A model generated the notes under the pieces. That model searched no databases. It had not been told where the DNA came from and was given only the letters and a program-made list of their open reading frames with translations. Positions 1-11,347 of a stretch of DNA of 64,000 nt are shown piece by piece. The first letter of the stretch is position 1. Every line of letters starts with the position of its first letter. A program made the position numbers and the translations under genes. Source of the stretch: Parietaria judaica (taxonomy: Eukaryota > Streptophyta > Magnoliopsida > Rosales > Urticaceae); assembly GCA_954871525.1 (NCBI GenBank), contig OX940863.1:1340001-1404000 (forward strand), given 5' to 3'.

Positions 1-138
1 GCCAAATTCGAAAAGCGATTTCGATCCCAAACCCTCTCGAGTTTCTGATTCGCTCAATCGATTCGGTCAGATTATTCAACAATCTCGGTTTTCAAGAGAT
101 TATCGGAGAGTTTTGCAGCGATCGCTTGAGCTTGGGAG

Positions 139-1817
139 ATGTACGGACGGAAGGCATGTCAGCTCGTGAAAGAGGTTAGCAGAGGGGAGAAAGGTCAGGT
201 CACGCCCTTCAATGTGAGTCTCAGAATCTTCTTTCTTAGTTTTCGAATTCGGGAATGTGTTCGGTAATCTTTCAATTTGGCGTCGCAATTCTCGAAGATT
301 GATCAGAGAATATTGCTTGAATTGTTCGTTGTTGAGCTTGATGCATTCCTGAGCTAAAATTACTGTGTTTATTAATTAGTTGAATGAAGCAAAGTGATGA
401 TATATTAAGTCGATTCTCTTGAAGTATCGTGGTCGCGTAGTTATCATATATTCGCGGTAATTTCATTGATTGATCTCTGTCATAATTTCGATATGGCGTC
501 GCAATTAGGTTTCTAGAGGTAAGAATTCTGGTTAAGAAACTGCCGCGAATAGAAGGTTCATCAGAGAATGTAGCTTGAATTGTTCTCTGTTCTTGCTCCG
601 AGCTTGATGCATTATTGAGCTAAAGTTACTTGGTTTTTGAGTTAGTAATCATTACAGGGTTTGTGAACTTATTGAAAGAAGCAAAGTGATATGTTATCTA
701 ATCGATTCTCTTCAAATTTTGTGGTCACATACATATATCAGATATTCGGGTAATTTCATCGACTGATCTCTGACGCTTTATTCACTATGATTTTGCAGAA
801 TGACTTATTTGATCAAGTGATTGCTGAATGCACTCAACATTATGTGGAGCTTCAAGCCTTGATAAGGTATTCCCTTTGCATCTCCTAGATTCAATGCAAT
901 TGTAATATGGGCATTTGGTTTTTAAAGTTTATACAAAACAAACTTCGGTGCTTTAGCTTTTTTGGTTTTTAGATAATTTATAAAACCCCTTTAACTTGTA
1001 CTACTTGATGGCATCAGGAACATGCAAGAAAAGGGATTGGATGTCCAAGCAGACAAAAACGAAGACCACTTCGGGGCCCTTATTCACCACCTTTCTTTGG
1101 TTCGCAACAAACGCTGCGTAATGTCGTATCTGTAAGTATCTCTTTCCTGTAAATCATCATGCTTCAAGATAATCTTGCAAGACTTATTTTTTTTTTGAAA
1201 GCATCTTGCAAGACTTATGATTACAAAAGGTTTGATTTTACTGCTTGTGTGGAATAATCTTAAGGTATAACCGGGCAGAAATTTTGCGGAGTTTGATTTG
1301 GAAAGTGGGGCCAGTGCTACCGCAAGAAATTCAAGAGAAGCTCAGTCACCTGGAGGAAGAGTATTTTAAAAAACATTCTGCTTCTTTAAAATCTTATATG
1401 TCGAAAATCGATCTTGATTTGGATGTGGTGAGTTCTACAAAGAAACCAAGCTTATTAATAGAATTAATTCTTAGCACTGGGATTTGTTTGAAAAGAAGAT
1501 GTTATGATGCAACATTTATCTTATAATTGATTTTCGTTTTTAACAGGATATGGTTCCACCAAAAGATCCGTATGTTCAGGTGAGAGTCATTGACGATATT
1601 GGTGCGGGAATTGTGTTAAGTGATGGTAAGACAGCAAATTTCACTCGTCACTCGATGCATTTTCTCAAGCGAACTGACGCCGAACAGTATGTCTCAAGGG
1701 TAAGTCCGATTACTGGATTTTTTGGCTAATAAATTTGGTTGATCGATTCCTTACAGTTTACATACCGTTCTGGTTACTTATTGACAGGGCTTGATGGAGG
1801 AGCTCACAACTGACTGA
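139..1817 (+). CDS. PSF1: GINS complex subunit PSF1 (DNA replication)
   Basis: Six exons: 139-213, 799-866, 1018-1131, 1265-1427, 1547-1699, 1788-1817; all GT-AG, phases agree, total 200 aa, the usual length for plant PSF1. The protein starts MYGRKACQLVKE and contains the conserved block HLSLVRNKRCVMSYLYNRAE and the C-terminal signature MVPPKDPYVQVRV followed by FTRHSMHFLKRTDAE. PSF1 is one of four GINS subunits; with CDC45 and MCM2-7 it forms the replicative helicase in the nucleus. The start was chosen because it is the first ATG and matches the family N-terminus. Intron 1 (585 bp) holds an imperfect internal duplication, listed separately. It converges on the NB-ARC gene to its right. Identification is from family knowledge and is firm. 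Confidence 0.95.
276..775 (+). repeat. Imperfect tandem duplication inside PSF1 intron 1
   Basis: Two diverged copies, about 276-483 and 492-775. Shared blocks in the same order include GGCGTCGCAATT, GCTTGAATTGTTC, GAGCTTGATGCATT, AGCAAAGTGAT, CGATTCTCTT, GGTAATTTCAT and TGATCTCTG. The second copy has extra internal sequence. Confidence 0.75.
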
Positions 1818-2330
1818 CACAGGTTTTTTGCTAATCGTCGTATGTATCATTTTTGTATCTTACATGCTTAGTTAAGAATTTGTAGGGCTATATTCTAAAA
1901 GGTGGATGTTTGTCACTAATAAGTTGCTGGTTTAGAATGCTGTTGTAAACCCTTGTATGGCTCTGAAAAGCGAGTCAAATGATCAAGAACGATACTGGCT
2001 ATTGTCGATTTTATTACTTTGTTCACATAATTGGTTTAAAACATTCTAACTCGTAGCTCCATAAGATTTAGTTTAAAATAATTTCCCATTTTGCGAGTTG
2101 TTCTCTAGCTAGTTGTAATTGTCAATTGTTGGCAATTTCAGTATTTGGATTTTTAAGCTATATTGTTTAAGATCATGCAGTTTGTTTAATAGAACAAGAC
2201 TTTTAAGTATACAAAATATCATTATGTGCAGAACATAATATCATAGTATCATACAGACAATTAAATGTATCTACTATGATTTTCCTATTGGAATTACTGA
2301 ATTTTTTCTCACATAATTCTGAATTAATGG
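1818..2330. other. Intergenic between two convergent genes
   Basis: AT-rich 3' flanks of PSF1 (+) and the NB-ARC-ARM gene (-). I see no open reading frame or repeat of note; it probably holds both 3' UTRs and polyadenylation signals. Confidence 0.6.
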
Positions 2331-5300
2331 TCAAAACTTACGCTGTTTACTGCTACTATAACTGTTGCTGCTGCTGCTACCTTTTGAACCTTCGGAAAGG
2401 CAACTATCCAAGGCTCCTAAGATCTGTTGCTCAAATTTGTGGCCTTTAATGGCAACCCTTACCTTCTTAATAACCTGTTGCTTCATAAGCCTACGCTCCG
2501 CAACCGATAGATGCTTACACCGATCCATTCCCTTCAGAAACCCGACAAGAAAATCCCCCGACCCTCCACCAGCTTTCTCTATCTTCACAAGCTTCTCAAT
2601 CACTTGCAATGCAAACATACGTTCCAAACACGCCTTGTTTCCCAGCTCGGCGATGTCCTGAAGACAATGCCCATTGACTTCCCTGGTCTTCGTTGACTTG
2701 CTATCCAGTGATTGAACCATTCTCTCTAAGAAACGCATCTTAAGTATTCTGTTCAAGATTAGAACCCCACCGTTGCAAAACAGCATTTGGTGTAATGTTG
2801 TGTAGGCCACATCTTGCAACTCTGTATTACTACTCTGCATCATCTTGACTAGTTCGGGAATGATATCGTATTGTAGAAACTTCTTCGCGCACGATTCACC
2901 ACCGGAACAAGCTAACTTCATCAGTAGAAAGGCAGATTGGGATTTAATCAAGTTCTCTTCTGGGTGACCTTGTTGAAGTAGTTCAGCTAGTCTCTTGATC
3001 AACGGGCTGCTGAGAATCATGTCTCTGATTCCCGATCCTCCAGCTTTTTCAACGATCGGTATGAGATCTTGCATTGTCTGCAACACTTGCTTGTTATCGC
3101 CACAGATCATCTTGTGGACTAGATCTTCAAAAGATTGATGCTTCGGTGAAAAGGCAAAGTTTCTATCCGATAAAACAAAAGTCTCGAGACGAAACCTGAC
3201 TTGCCACGGCAAGTCGTTCAGATTTGTGGGTCGCAGAGAGACGTTTGCTTGCGGACCACCCAGCTCGTAAAATGTCTTCAACATCACTATGGCGTGGTGT
3301 TGAGCTACTTCAGATCCACTCTCAAGAAGCTTAAGAAGATTTTTATCAATACCAAAAGCGATCATCTTTTCTACAGCCTTAGACTTCCCGGCCTTGGTCA
3401 ACAACATCAACACTGTAAAAACGTTTTCGTGCCATTCCTCACCACCCGGTGAGAGCAAACCAGCCACATGGTTAAATGGAATTCTTTGAAGCACTTCGTC
3501 AACGATCTCCGAGCTACCAAATTCCGCGAGCCTTGCTAAAACAATTGAAATATTGATTTGGATCGCTGTGCCATCACTGTTTTCTAATGTGCTAGCCAGC
3601 TTATTCACCACTACAGTTGCTTCAAGAGATGGGAAGTAATCACAGTAGTCACTTTTACTGAAAATATTCGTGACAGCTTCTGCCAATACAGCAATGAGGC
3701 TTTCCGAGCCCGTCGTGACCAAATGTGCAATCTTAGCACCCAAAATACTACTAAAGCTTGATCTGCTAGCTTCAAGTTCAGATATGGATTTGCTAGCCAT
3801 CAGAGCCCGGACAATGGATTTCAAGGCGAGACTCGCTTGCTTCTCTTCTGTGCCTAAAATTTCAACTATCCTCTTCTTGCAAACACTCTTGACTTCCTCT
3901 TTCCCGAAAATAAGAAGCCAAGGACATATACAAGCCGTTTCTTCAGGCCCGGATTGCAGTATCTTCAGTGCGTCATTTGTCTTACTATCGAGATAAAGAG
4001 CAACCATGTCGTGAACCGAGTACAACGGTTCAGTCTCGGTTTTCATGAGCAAAGAGCCCTCGACGAGTTTGCAGGCTATGAGAGTGAACACGCTCTCTTG
4101 CCCGATGACCGACCAAACTGCCTCCATACAAGACTCGGGAACGGGTTCTGTCCAGGAAAGAGCAGCCAGAGCTATGAAGAGCTCTCTGGAGTCTTTCGGC
4201 ATTGCATCGAGGCTGAACTCGAACGACCCAAAGATGGTGAGGGTGTTCTCGGCTTCTTTCTCGTTGACGTACGAGACAGGACCCGGTGCACATGTGGCGA
4301 ATGTAGACAAGTTGATGATCGCCTTTTCCCATTTCTCACCTCTTGTTTCTTTCCTGAGGGCTTTTCCCATCACCGCGACGGTCAGAGGGTGGTGACCGCA
4401 GCGTTCAAGTAAGCTCTCTGCCTCCTCCTACCATTCACATTAGCAAAAATTTCAGAAACTTATAGGGAATAGCTAATTACAAGAATTATCACACACAGAA
4501 TGTTCCAAAAACATATTTAAGAGTTTAGATAATCAAGTGAACCAAACAAAAAGTAAAAGAGGTTGATCTGGTATGGGTCGTACCGGAAGCTCTTCTTCGG
4601 TGAGAAGGCTGTGGTAGAGGAGAACTGCTTTGCTCATCACCTTTATGTCTTCTCTGCTTATTTCCACCTTCTCGGCTTCTGTAATTTCGTAGACGGCTTC
4701 ATTCCGTGTCGTCACAACGTAATTGCAACCGTTGTCGTATAGCTTGGCGAATCGCTCAACAATGTCCTGTTCCCACACATCATCAAGAAGAACAAGAATG
4801 CTCTTCCCAAACAAGGCTTCTTGAAGCAAGCAACACATATACTCAAGATCCCCACTCTGCTCATCTTTTATCTTCTTCCAAAACCCTATCTGCACTAGAA
4901 ACTTGCACATTTTCCGGGCGACCCGCTTGTGGTACTCAAATTTATTCCCGTTGCAAGCAGATCTACTACACCATTGCCCAAATCCTAGTTCAACCGCACC
5001 ATCCACGAATCTCCCTGGCGGATCCGAAGCAACTTGACGAACCAGACACGATTTCCCAATACCCGATAGCCCAACGATCAGAACGACACGATTCGAATCT
5101 TCACGTTCAAGTAAATTCCTCACATACCCGCACTTGCTTGAGACTGGATAACCCTGTTCGCTCTTTATCTTCAACTGGGCCGAGACGGTTTTAGCCGTTG
5201 AGTCTATCGCCTTCTCAACATCTTGAGCAAGTCTTTGAGATTCGAGCCACCAATTCAAGTCACTTTTTATTGAGTTAACTATTTTCCCAAGCGGATCACC

Positions 5301-5630
5301 AGCCATTGAATTCCATATCACTTTAGCGACGTTCTTGATTTTGGTCTTCGGCAGGATCCTTCTGGCTTTGCCGAGTTTAGGATGAAGCCGTTCGATGAGA
5401 GCGTTCAGGCTTTGGATTTGACGCTCCAAATGCGGACCGTGGAGCTTGTGGACGTGCTTTTGCTTGATTCGCCGGGTCAAGTTCTCAAGCTCGCAGACGA
5501 ACTCCTCCAAGCTGTGAATCTTCTTCGGCGCTTCCTCGAGGTTTCTAGAAGCTTGCTCCAATGCCGAAACCGCACCGACCATACCCGAAATTATCTGAGT
5601 GGCGGAAGCAACAGCCTGCAAAGCATCCAT
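2331..5630 (-). CDS. NB-ARC protein with C-terminal armadillo-type repeats
   Basis: Two exons: 5630-4584 and 4427-2331, joined in phase 0 (1,047 aa). Residues 1-150 are helical with heptad-like spacing. The NB-ARC core follows: P-loop GLSGIGKS (187-194, Ser instead of the usual Thr), kinase-2 LVLLDDVW (279-286), RNBS-B VVTTRN (305-310), a GLPL-like motif CGHHPL just after the intron, and an MHD-like VHD at about 487-489. From about residue 540 onward there are helical ARM-like repeats in place of leucine-rich repeats. The tail is Ser-rich. It is probably an STAND-type ATPase switch; an immune role is plausible but not shown. The in-frame codons before the second exon's first ATG encode the GLPL motif, so that exon must start at 4427. 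A strong-looking GTAAGT lies 11 bases before the stop and could be an alternative donor. Confidence 0.85.
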
Positions 5631-6580
5631 TGTAATGGTCTAAACCAACTTCCTTATATCTTCCCTAATCTCACTTGGCTTTCTAGCGAAAACTCGATTC
5701 CGTCCTTCGAATTCGAACAGTGTTTCAACAACAAAAGCTCTTCCATGATCGTAAAACCAGAGTGAAAAGACAGCTCCCAAACTCAAATTCTTATGTCGTC
5801 TGTCTTATCAGAAACTGGTTTTTTGGAATTGGAATCTGCAAAGGTGTTCCCATGGATGCCCATTATCCCCTGATTATTTAAACAATATATATTCGACTGA
5901 AGAAAAATGGGGATGTAACTGACCTTGAAGGCTTGAGTTGAACTTCAAAGCTGAAGAAGATCCAACGATGAGTTACAGAAAGAGTGACCAACTCTGGAAG
6001 ACCGTATTTAAACATCGGAAAAAGAAGGAATCGAATAAAAAGGAAAATGGTCAACGAAGACAGCTGAACACATTTGGTCCCCTGCGGGTGATGCAGTGAC
6101 GCTTCTAGCCAATAGAAATTCTTCCTGACCCGTGTGAACGGAAATTCATTGCTCTAAATTTCATAATAGTCGTATTTCTTTTTAGTGCCTTAACTAATTT
6201 AAGAGGCCAGTTTTAATGCTTCATCATTCAGGGTTCTTTTTTATAATTTAAAAGTATCTAGATTTATATAAACTTGAATGACAGTATATAGATGCATTCT
6301 CTCTTCAACATTAACTAGTAGGATATTAAGTGCTCTATTAATACTTATTTAGTTATTAATCATTATAAATGATGATCTATGATCATTATTAGTCACAATG
6401 AGTCATTGCTAAAAATAAGCATCCATTTTCAATGTACAACATATTAAACAACACACTGAAACAGAAGATAACGGGAATAATTGGTTTTGTACATAAAAAG
6501 TCCATATCTCGAGATCCGGATTCCGGGTATTGAAAGAACGGAAATTTTTGGACCCGGTTTCATCCCTAGCCTCTTCTCAC
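5631..6580. other. Upstream region of the NB-ARC gene and 3' flank of the F-box gene
   Basis: On the minus strand a possible 5' UTR donor (AAG then GTCAGT) lies near 5923 and a TATA-like TTTAAATA near 6005-6015. From about 6170 the DNA is AT-rich with nothing recognisable. Position of the promoter is inferred only. Confidence 0.35.
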
Positions 6581-7639
6581 TCAGGAAAAAAAGCTCGAGG
6601 CCGAGAGTTCCGGCGGTAAAAACATCCCTTTAATTTGTAAATCCGGCACTCTCTTCCCGCGGAGAAAACGACAACCTTCGACCCAAAACCATTCCCATTT
6701 TCCCTCTGAAACTTCCTTCCAAACGATCATCCCCGAACCGAGGCTTCCGTATAGGCAGATCATCCCTTCACTGCTCACACACTTGGTGTTCACCCAACTC
6801 TCCTTCTCTCCCACCAACTTCCCCTCCATCTCCGCCGGAACCTTGCCAACCAAATCCCACCTCTCACCTTCCCCGAGCTCCCACACGCGCGCCTCCCCTC
6901 CGCACGTGCCGCCAACCACCGTGACTCTCCCCTCCCGCAGCACCAGCCCCGCGAATTCCAGCCGCTCCGCCATTGGCACGCGCACCGTGCTCCACGCGCC
7001 CGATGCAACGTTGCAGCACACGAGGCCGTACACGCGCGCGGAGGTAATCCAATAGAGCGACGTCCCGGCCTGCACGCACTCTCCGCCCGTCCAGAACGTC
7101 AGCCTCACGGCGAGCTCAGGCGGGACAGAGGCTGCCACGCGCCACGCGCCCACCGCCGAGTCGTAGACTTCCAAATCCCTCTCGTAGGCTGAAGCAGCCG
7201 ACGCGCCACCCGCCGCGTAGACCATGAAGCCGCTGCGGTCGGGTTTCTGGACGGCCCCGATCGCGGGGTTCGACCGCGGGGAGATGAGGCCGGGGAGCTT
7301 CTTGAATTCCCTGGTGAAGGGGTTGCAGGCGAGGAGGTCTTGGGAGGCGGTTTTGAGGAGGACGAGGCTTTGCACGGCGGCGACGGGCTTCACCGGGCCC
7401 GGCAGGAAATCGAGGGAGATCGAGTGCCAGCTGTCGGTGGCGGGGCTGTGGGCGTAGCAGCACGGGCCTGTGGTGTTGCGAGCGGGCAATGCGAGGAACC
7501 AGTCGGAGGGTGGCGGCGCAGGGCGCGTTTTGGCGCAGCTACGCCAGCAGCGGCAGGCTGTGGCGGCGCAGGCTAAAGACTCCGGCGAGAGGAAGGAGAA
7601 GATTTTGGCTAACACATCGGAGGGAAGGTGTGTCCACAT
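6581..7639 (-). CDS. Intronless F-box protein with kelch-like C-terminus
   Basis: Single exon, 352 aa. Residues 2-45 form an F-box (LPSDVLAKIFSFLSPESLA, then CRCWRSC), which would bind SKP1 in an SCF ubiquitin ligase. The remainder has the beta-propeller character of plant F-box/kelch proteins: CNPFTREFKKLPGL, a GFMVYAAGG strand, ERDLEVYDSAVGAWR, and VTVVGGTCGG followed by VWELGEGERW. The start is the first ATG and opens directly on the F-box. The coding region is far richer in G+C than its surroundings, especially 6880-7600, which produces long shadow frames on both strands. The substrate is unknown. A paired G-box/TGACGTG lies about 90 bp upstream. Confidence 0.88.
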   Translation of the reverse strand: MWTHLPSDVLAKIFSFLSPESLACAATACRCWRSCAKTRPAPPPSDWFLALPARNTTGPCCYAHSPATDSWHSISLDFLPGPVKPVAAVQSLVLLKTASQDLLACNPFTREFKKLPGLISPRSNPAIGAVQKPDRSGFMVYAAGGASAASAYERDLEVYDSAVGAWRVAASVPPELAVRLTFWTGGECVQAGTSLYWITSARVYGLVCCNVASGAWSTVRVPMAERLEFAGLVLREGRVTVVGGTCGGEARVWELGEGERWDLVGKVPAEMEGKLVGEKESWVNTKCVSSEGMICLYGSLGSGMIVWKEVSEGKWEWFWVEGCRFLRGKRVPDLQIKGMFLPPELSASSFFS

Positions 7640-7730
7640 GGCTCGCTGTGAAGATTAGAGATGTGGCAACTCAGTTTTGGTGGTTTTGAGTGCAATAATT
7701 GGCATTGGGATGCGTGATGTCACATGATGG

Positions 7731-7748
7731 GACCCACGTGACGTGTCA
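7731..7748 (-). promoter_or_regulatory. G-box next to a TGACGTG-type element upstream of the F-box gene
   Basis: CCCACGTGACGTGTC sits about 95-110 bp before the F-box start codon. CACGTG is the core bound by bZIP and bHLH factors and overlapping ACGTGTC is ABRE-like. Function is inferred from motif and position. Confidence 0.5.
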
Positions 7749-7905
7749 TTAAAAGATTGAATTTTGGTGTACAGAGTTTGAAAAAGAGTGGTCCTACTCC
7801 TAGGAAGAGCCCAAGGGGCAAAGGATAAAAATAAATAATTTAATATTTCCAAACATAAAAAAGAAAACGTAAAATTTAGAACAGAAATCTTCTGTGATAA
7901 AAATT

Positions 7906-8270
7906 AGGGAAAATAGCGGCTAAAGTCTCTTGGCTCTGCATGATTATTGCAGTTAAGTCTTTATATTCAAAATTTGGTAGTAAAAGTCCCTACCGTTAGA
8001 AAATTATTGCACATTGGTCCTCCTGTCGTTATCATCTCGTTAAGTGCCATATTAGCTGCATATGTGTCATTCATGTCACCAAATGGGTCCACCTTGCATG
8101 TGCTTCCTTATATACACATAATTAAATTAAATAATTTATATATAGAAAGGATATTCACGGTAAAATTACAAATTAAAAAAATACTCAAAAGAGGTTAAGG
8201 CAAAAGTATCCAAAAAGAAAAAAATACTAAAAAAAAAACTCTAAACCGTTGAATCCACGTGTCGTGGCTT
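7906..8270. mobile_element. Possible single-ended Mutator-like remnant
   Basis: A terminus-like GGGAAAATAGCGGCTAAAG at about 7908, followed by the motif pattern seen at Mutator-type ends elsewhere in this window (short 'remaining/pressing' TIR-like lines with GTCC and GTTAG cores). I could not find the matching opposite terminus or a target-site duplication. Confidence 0.25.
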
Positions 8271-8959
8271 TAATGAAGTATTTTTATGCACTGAAATATT
8301 CAAATATATTTTTGGTACTTATAAAGTAAATTATTCAACACGTCTTTTCCGAAATGATAAAATGGTATTTGAAAAGACCCACTATTGGGGTCAGAAGAAT
8401 TGTAGCGCCCAATATGTTGACAAATTGCAACTCATAAATACATTGAAAGTAATACTTTTGAATTTGATGGTGTCACTTAGAAAAGTAGGAATTACATTAA
8501 AAAGGATTACATTTAAATTTTACCATATAGTATACTTGATCATAAATTTTAATAAAAATTATGAAGGCCTCGATGACGGATCAATGCCCGCCATGTCCTG
8601 CACATTGTACAAAGCGGGTGTCGCCTGCCCATGGCCGGGCGAGTAGTCGACTCCTTTATCTACTTGGTACAAAATTAGGAAAAAAATATATTTTTTTTAT
8701 ACAGAAATTAGAGTTAATATAACTATATAAGGTTCAAATTAATAATTCTTCAAACTCTCCTAATTATGTAAGAAAATGCTGCAAAAAATGAATTGATAAA
8801 AAAATTAATTTTAAATAGCATAAAATTTGGAATACAATAATGAATTATATAAAAATAAAATTTAATATTTACTAATAATATTTGGGATTAAATTTCCTAA
8901 TTGCGGTTTCAATGGTCCTTTCTTTCCTCCAATCTGGAAGAAGTTCCGGTCCAATTTCC
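8271..8959. other. Intergenic, upstream of the small membrane-protein gene
   Basis: AT-rich DNA with one GC-richer patch at about 8565-8650. No gene seen. The last 60-80 bp are probably 5' UTR of the next gene. Confidence 0.4.
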
Positions 8960-9393
8960 ATGGCTTCTTCTTCTTCTTCTTCTTCAAGGAAATGGGCGAG
9001 CACTGTCTCCTCCGTTGCTTCTTACATCTATTTCATCGTCATCATCCTTCAACTTCCTCTTTTCAGGTATTTCAACAGTCGCAATCAAATGGATTCGTTA
9101 GGGTTTCCACCAGCTTTGTCAATGTCAAAGTATTCGTGATAAAGTTTTGTGCTTTTTGCTTTTCACATCATTAAATGTTTGTTTATTGAAAAGGGCTCGT
9201 TGTGGAGGTGGGATTTGCAGAGCGCCATTAGAGCTGACATGCTCGCAGCTTATGGCCGCAGAGCTCATCCCTGAATTTGCAGCCAAGGCTCTTCTCTTCC
9301 CTGGAGCTTTCGTTAATGGTGTCTTCACAAGTAAAGCCTCACCAAACTTTCGTCAAACTCGCGTGGTCTCTGATGACATACAACACCTTGAGG

Positions 9394-9436
<43 letters not shown>

Positions 9437-10410
9437 TGAGTCTTTGAGACATTTATTGTGAGAACTTTAGTAGGTTTAGATTTAAGCTAGTTTCTCTTCT
9501 TGATGTGTAAATTTTGATATTTTTATTTATATTTATTATTATCATATTATGAGTACCGTTTCTTTTGTGTTTTTTTGAGTGTCGACTTAGTTGAGATTCA
9601 AGTTTATTTTGCGAGATTTTGAGCATCCATATTTTACTTATGTGACCCAAATCAGTTTTTTGATCCGTTTCGTAGTGCAATGGTTTTCATATATTTTGAG
9701 GAAGGAAGCAGAGGAATATAATCGACGTTTTTAGGATTAATTATAACTTAGCCGTCTTTTAATTTTGCACATTCTCTCTTTGCATTGTTGTAATTCTATT
9801 TTTCGATCACCATAATTTTTTTATCATGTACTCGTTTTATTTCATCATTACCAAATTGGTTCCAGGTAAAATTCCCAAATCGAATTTTCTTTCGTTGCTG
9901 TTTTGCATTCGATTTGTAATGATATACATTTTATACATAATTTTTTTGAAGTGAAGCATTTTTTTTTCCAATGATGCGGGTAAGCTGTTCGATAAAATTA
10001 CTAAAACCGCGTGTTGATTATTGCAAAGCTAACTACGTTGGTGGTTCAACAGGAATAGTTTCTTAAATTTTTATTGATTCTGAGTTTTGAAGGACTAATA
10101 ATAGTTGATTAATGAACTTTATCTTTATTTACAGATTCTTGCAGGAAGTTATTTATTGGTGGCCGGGGCATTTGTGGGTCTGGTGAGACCGGGTAGAACG
10201 AGCCTTTTTGGAACACTTCTGATCATTTGGGGTCTCTCAAGGGAAAAGATGTTGAGAAAACCGGCTTATGTGATTCCCGACGAAGCTGTTCGTGTCTACC
10301 CCGCAATGTCCATTGCTCTGATCGCAGCCTTATTGTCTGTAAGAAAGGATTTAAGGAGGATATACCGATGCTGTAAATCTCGGTCTGTTACGAAACCGAA
10401 ACTCACATGA
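8960..10410 (+). CDS. Small membrane protein of unknown function
   Basis: Three exons: 8960-9066, 9194-9392, 10135-10410; phases agree, 193 aa. I do not recognise the family with certainty. Visible: a Ser run after the start (MASSSSSSSRKW), a first membrane segment SYIYFIVIILQLPLF, a Cys-containing loop RCGGGICRAPLELTCSQL, a hydrophobic stretch around ALLFPGAFVNGV, and two further hydrophobic segments in exon 3 (SYLLVAGAFVGLV and MSIALIAALLSV) before a basic tail. Four membrane spans with a luminal Cys-bearing loop is a reasonable reading. An upstream in-frame Met exists in the 5' leader, but the Ser-rich start fits better. Intron 2 carries an (AT)n microsatellite. Confidence 0.75.
9399..9433. 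repeat. (AT)n microsatellite
   Basis: Uninterrupted AT dinucleotide run inside intron 2 of the small membrane-protein gene. Confidence 0.95.
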
Positions 10411-11347
10411 TTTGGTCGTTTCTTGTGTTATTAGGAACTGGATTAGTTCAGAACTGTAGATCTTTACTGTCTCTTCATTGTTCTTAATATGTTTTGTAAA
10501 TTTACTTGATTGACCTGTGATCACTTTTTGTCGGAACTTGGAAGAAAGGCAAGGCGGTCATTTCGTCTTGTGGGTTTAGACCTCTTATGTCATTTCTTCT
10601 ATTTATTTTTACCTATCGAGATGCCTGTATGGTTAGGAGAGCGTTCGACCTTGTTCTCGAGAAGAAGGTCGAGACTGATCATGATTTGATTATCGTAATA
10701 AACCGTGCGGATCTTATAATTACAACGAGGGACTATTATGTACAAAAAAACAATTATGAAGGGTCTAGTTGAAAAAAGAAGTGTCTCAGTCATGAAATGA
10801 AGCATATTTGTTTCTTTTGGTAGATAAATGGTAGCTTTCAGAAGTTGATGGTGAAAAGAAATCTCTACTATTCCAAGTTATATGGGCGAAAGTTTCCAAT
10901 TTACTACTGTAGATATTTTCTGTAGTAAGATTTTTCTAATATTTTTATTTTAACTTAAGCTGGATCTTTTGTTGACATAAAAATTCCATTGTCGTGTAGT
11001 GTAGAACACGATTTACATGTGGAGCCTCTGTAATATTTATTGATTCTGTTGAACGCGCACAGAATCTTCCCACTTGCGTATTTGTCCATCTTCTCTTTTT
11101 GGTAATTATTTCTTTTGTTCGATATATATATATATATAATATTGGATCATCTTCTCCAAACGATTGGTTCCTGTAACGCTAATTTCATCGTACTACTGAA
11201 AAGCTTCAGGCTTTAAACAGAGATATGAAAGTCTGTGCCATTTTGCTCACTGAATCAAGAATTTCTGAAGGTGGGTTTTCTCAGTTCGTTTGATTGTTTT
11301 GTAAATCTGATGTGAAGAATCTCAGAATTGTTGGTCTGGTTTGTTAG
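10411..11347. other. Intergenic and 5' leader of the racemase-like gene
   Basis: 3' UTR of the preceding gene, then AT-rich DNA. A small upstream reading frame starts at 11225 (MKVCAILLTE...). It sits before a plausible 5' UTR intron, donor at 11271 (AAG then GTGGGT) and acceptor at 11347 (TTAG then ATG), but is not in frame with the main start if spliced there. Confidence 0.45.

Noticed and set aside
6783..7658. Multiple frames opposite or out of phase with the F-box gene
   Set aside because: GC-rich shadow frames; the 352-aa frame alone has recognisable domains.
11225..11270. Upstream ATG as the true racemase-like start
   Set aside because: Splicing from it to 11348 would be out of frame, and unspliced it terminates quickly; treated as an upstream ORF or leader.
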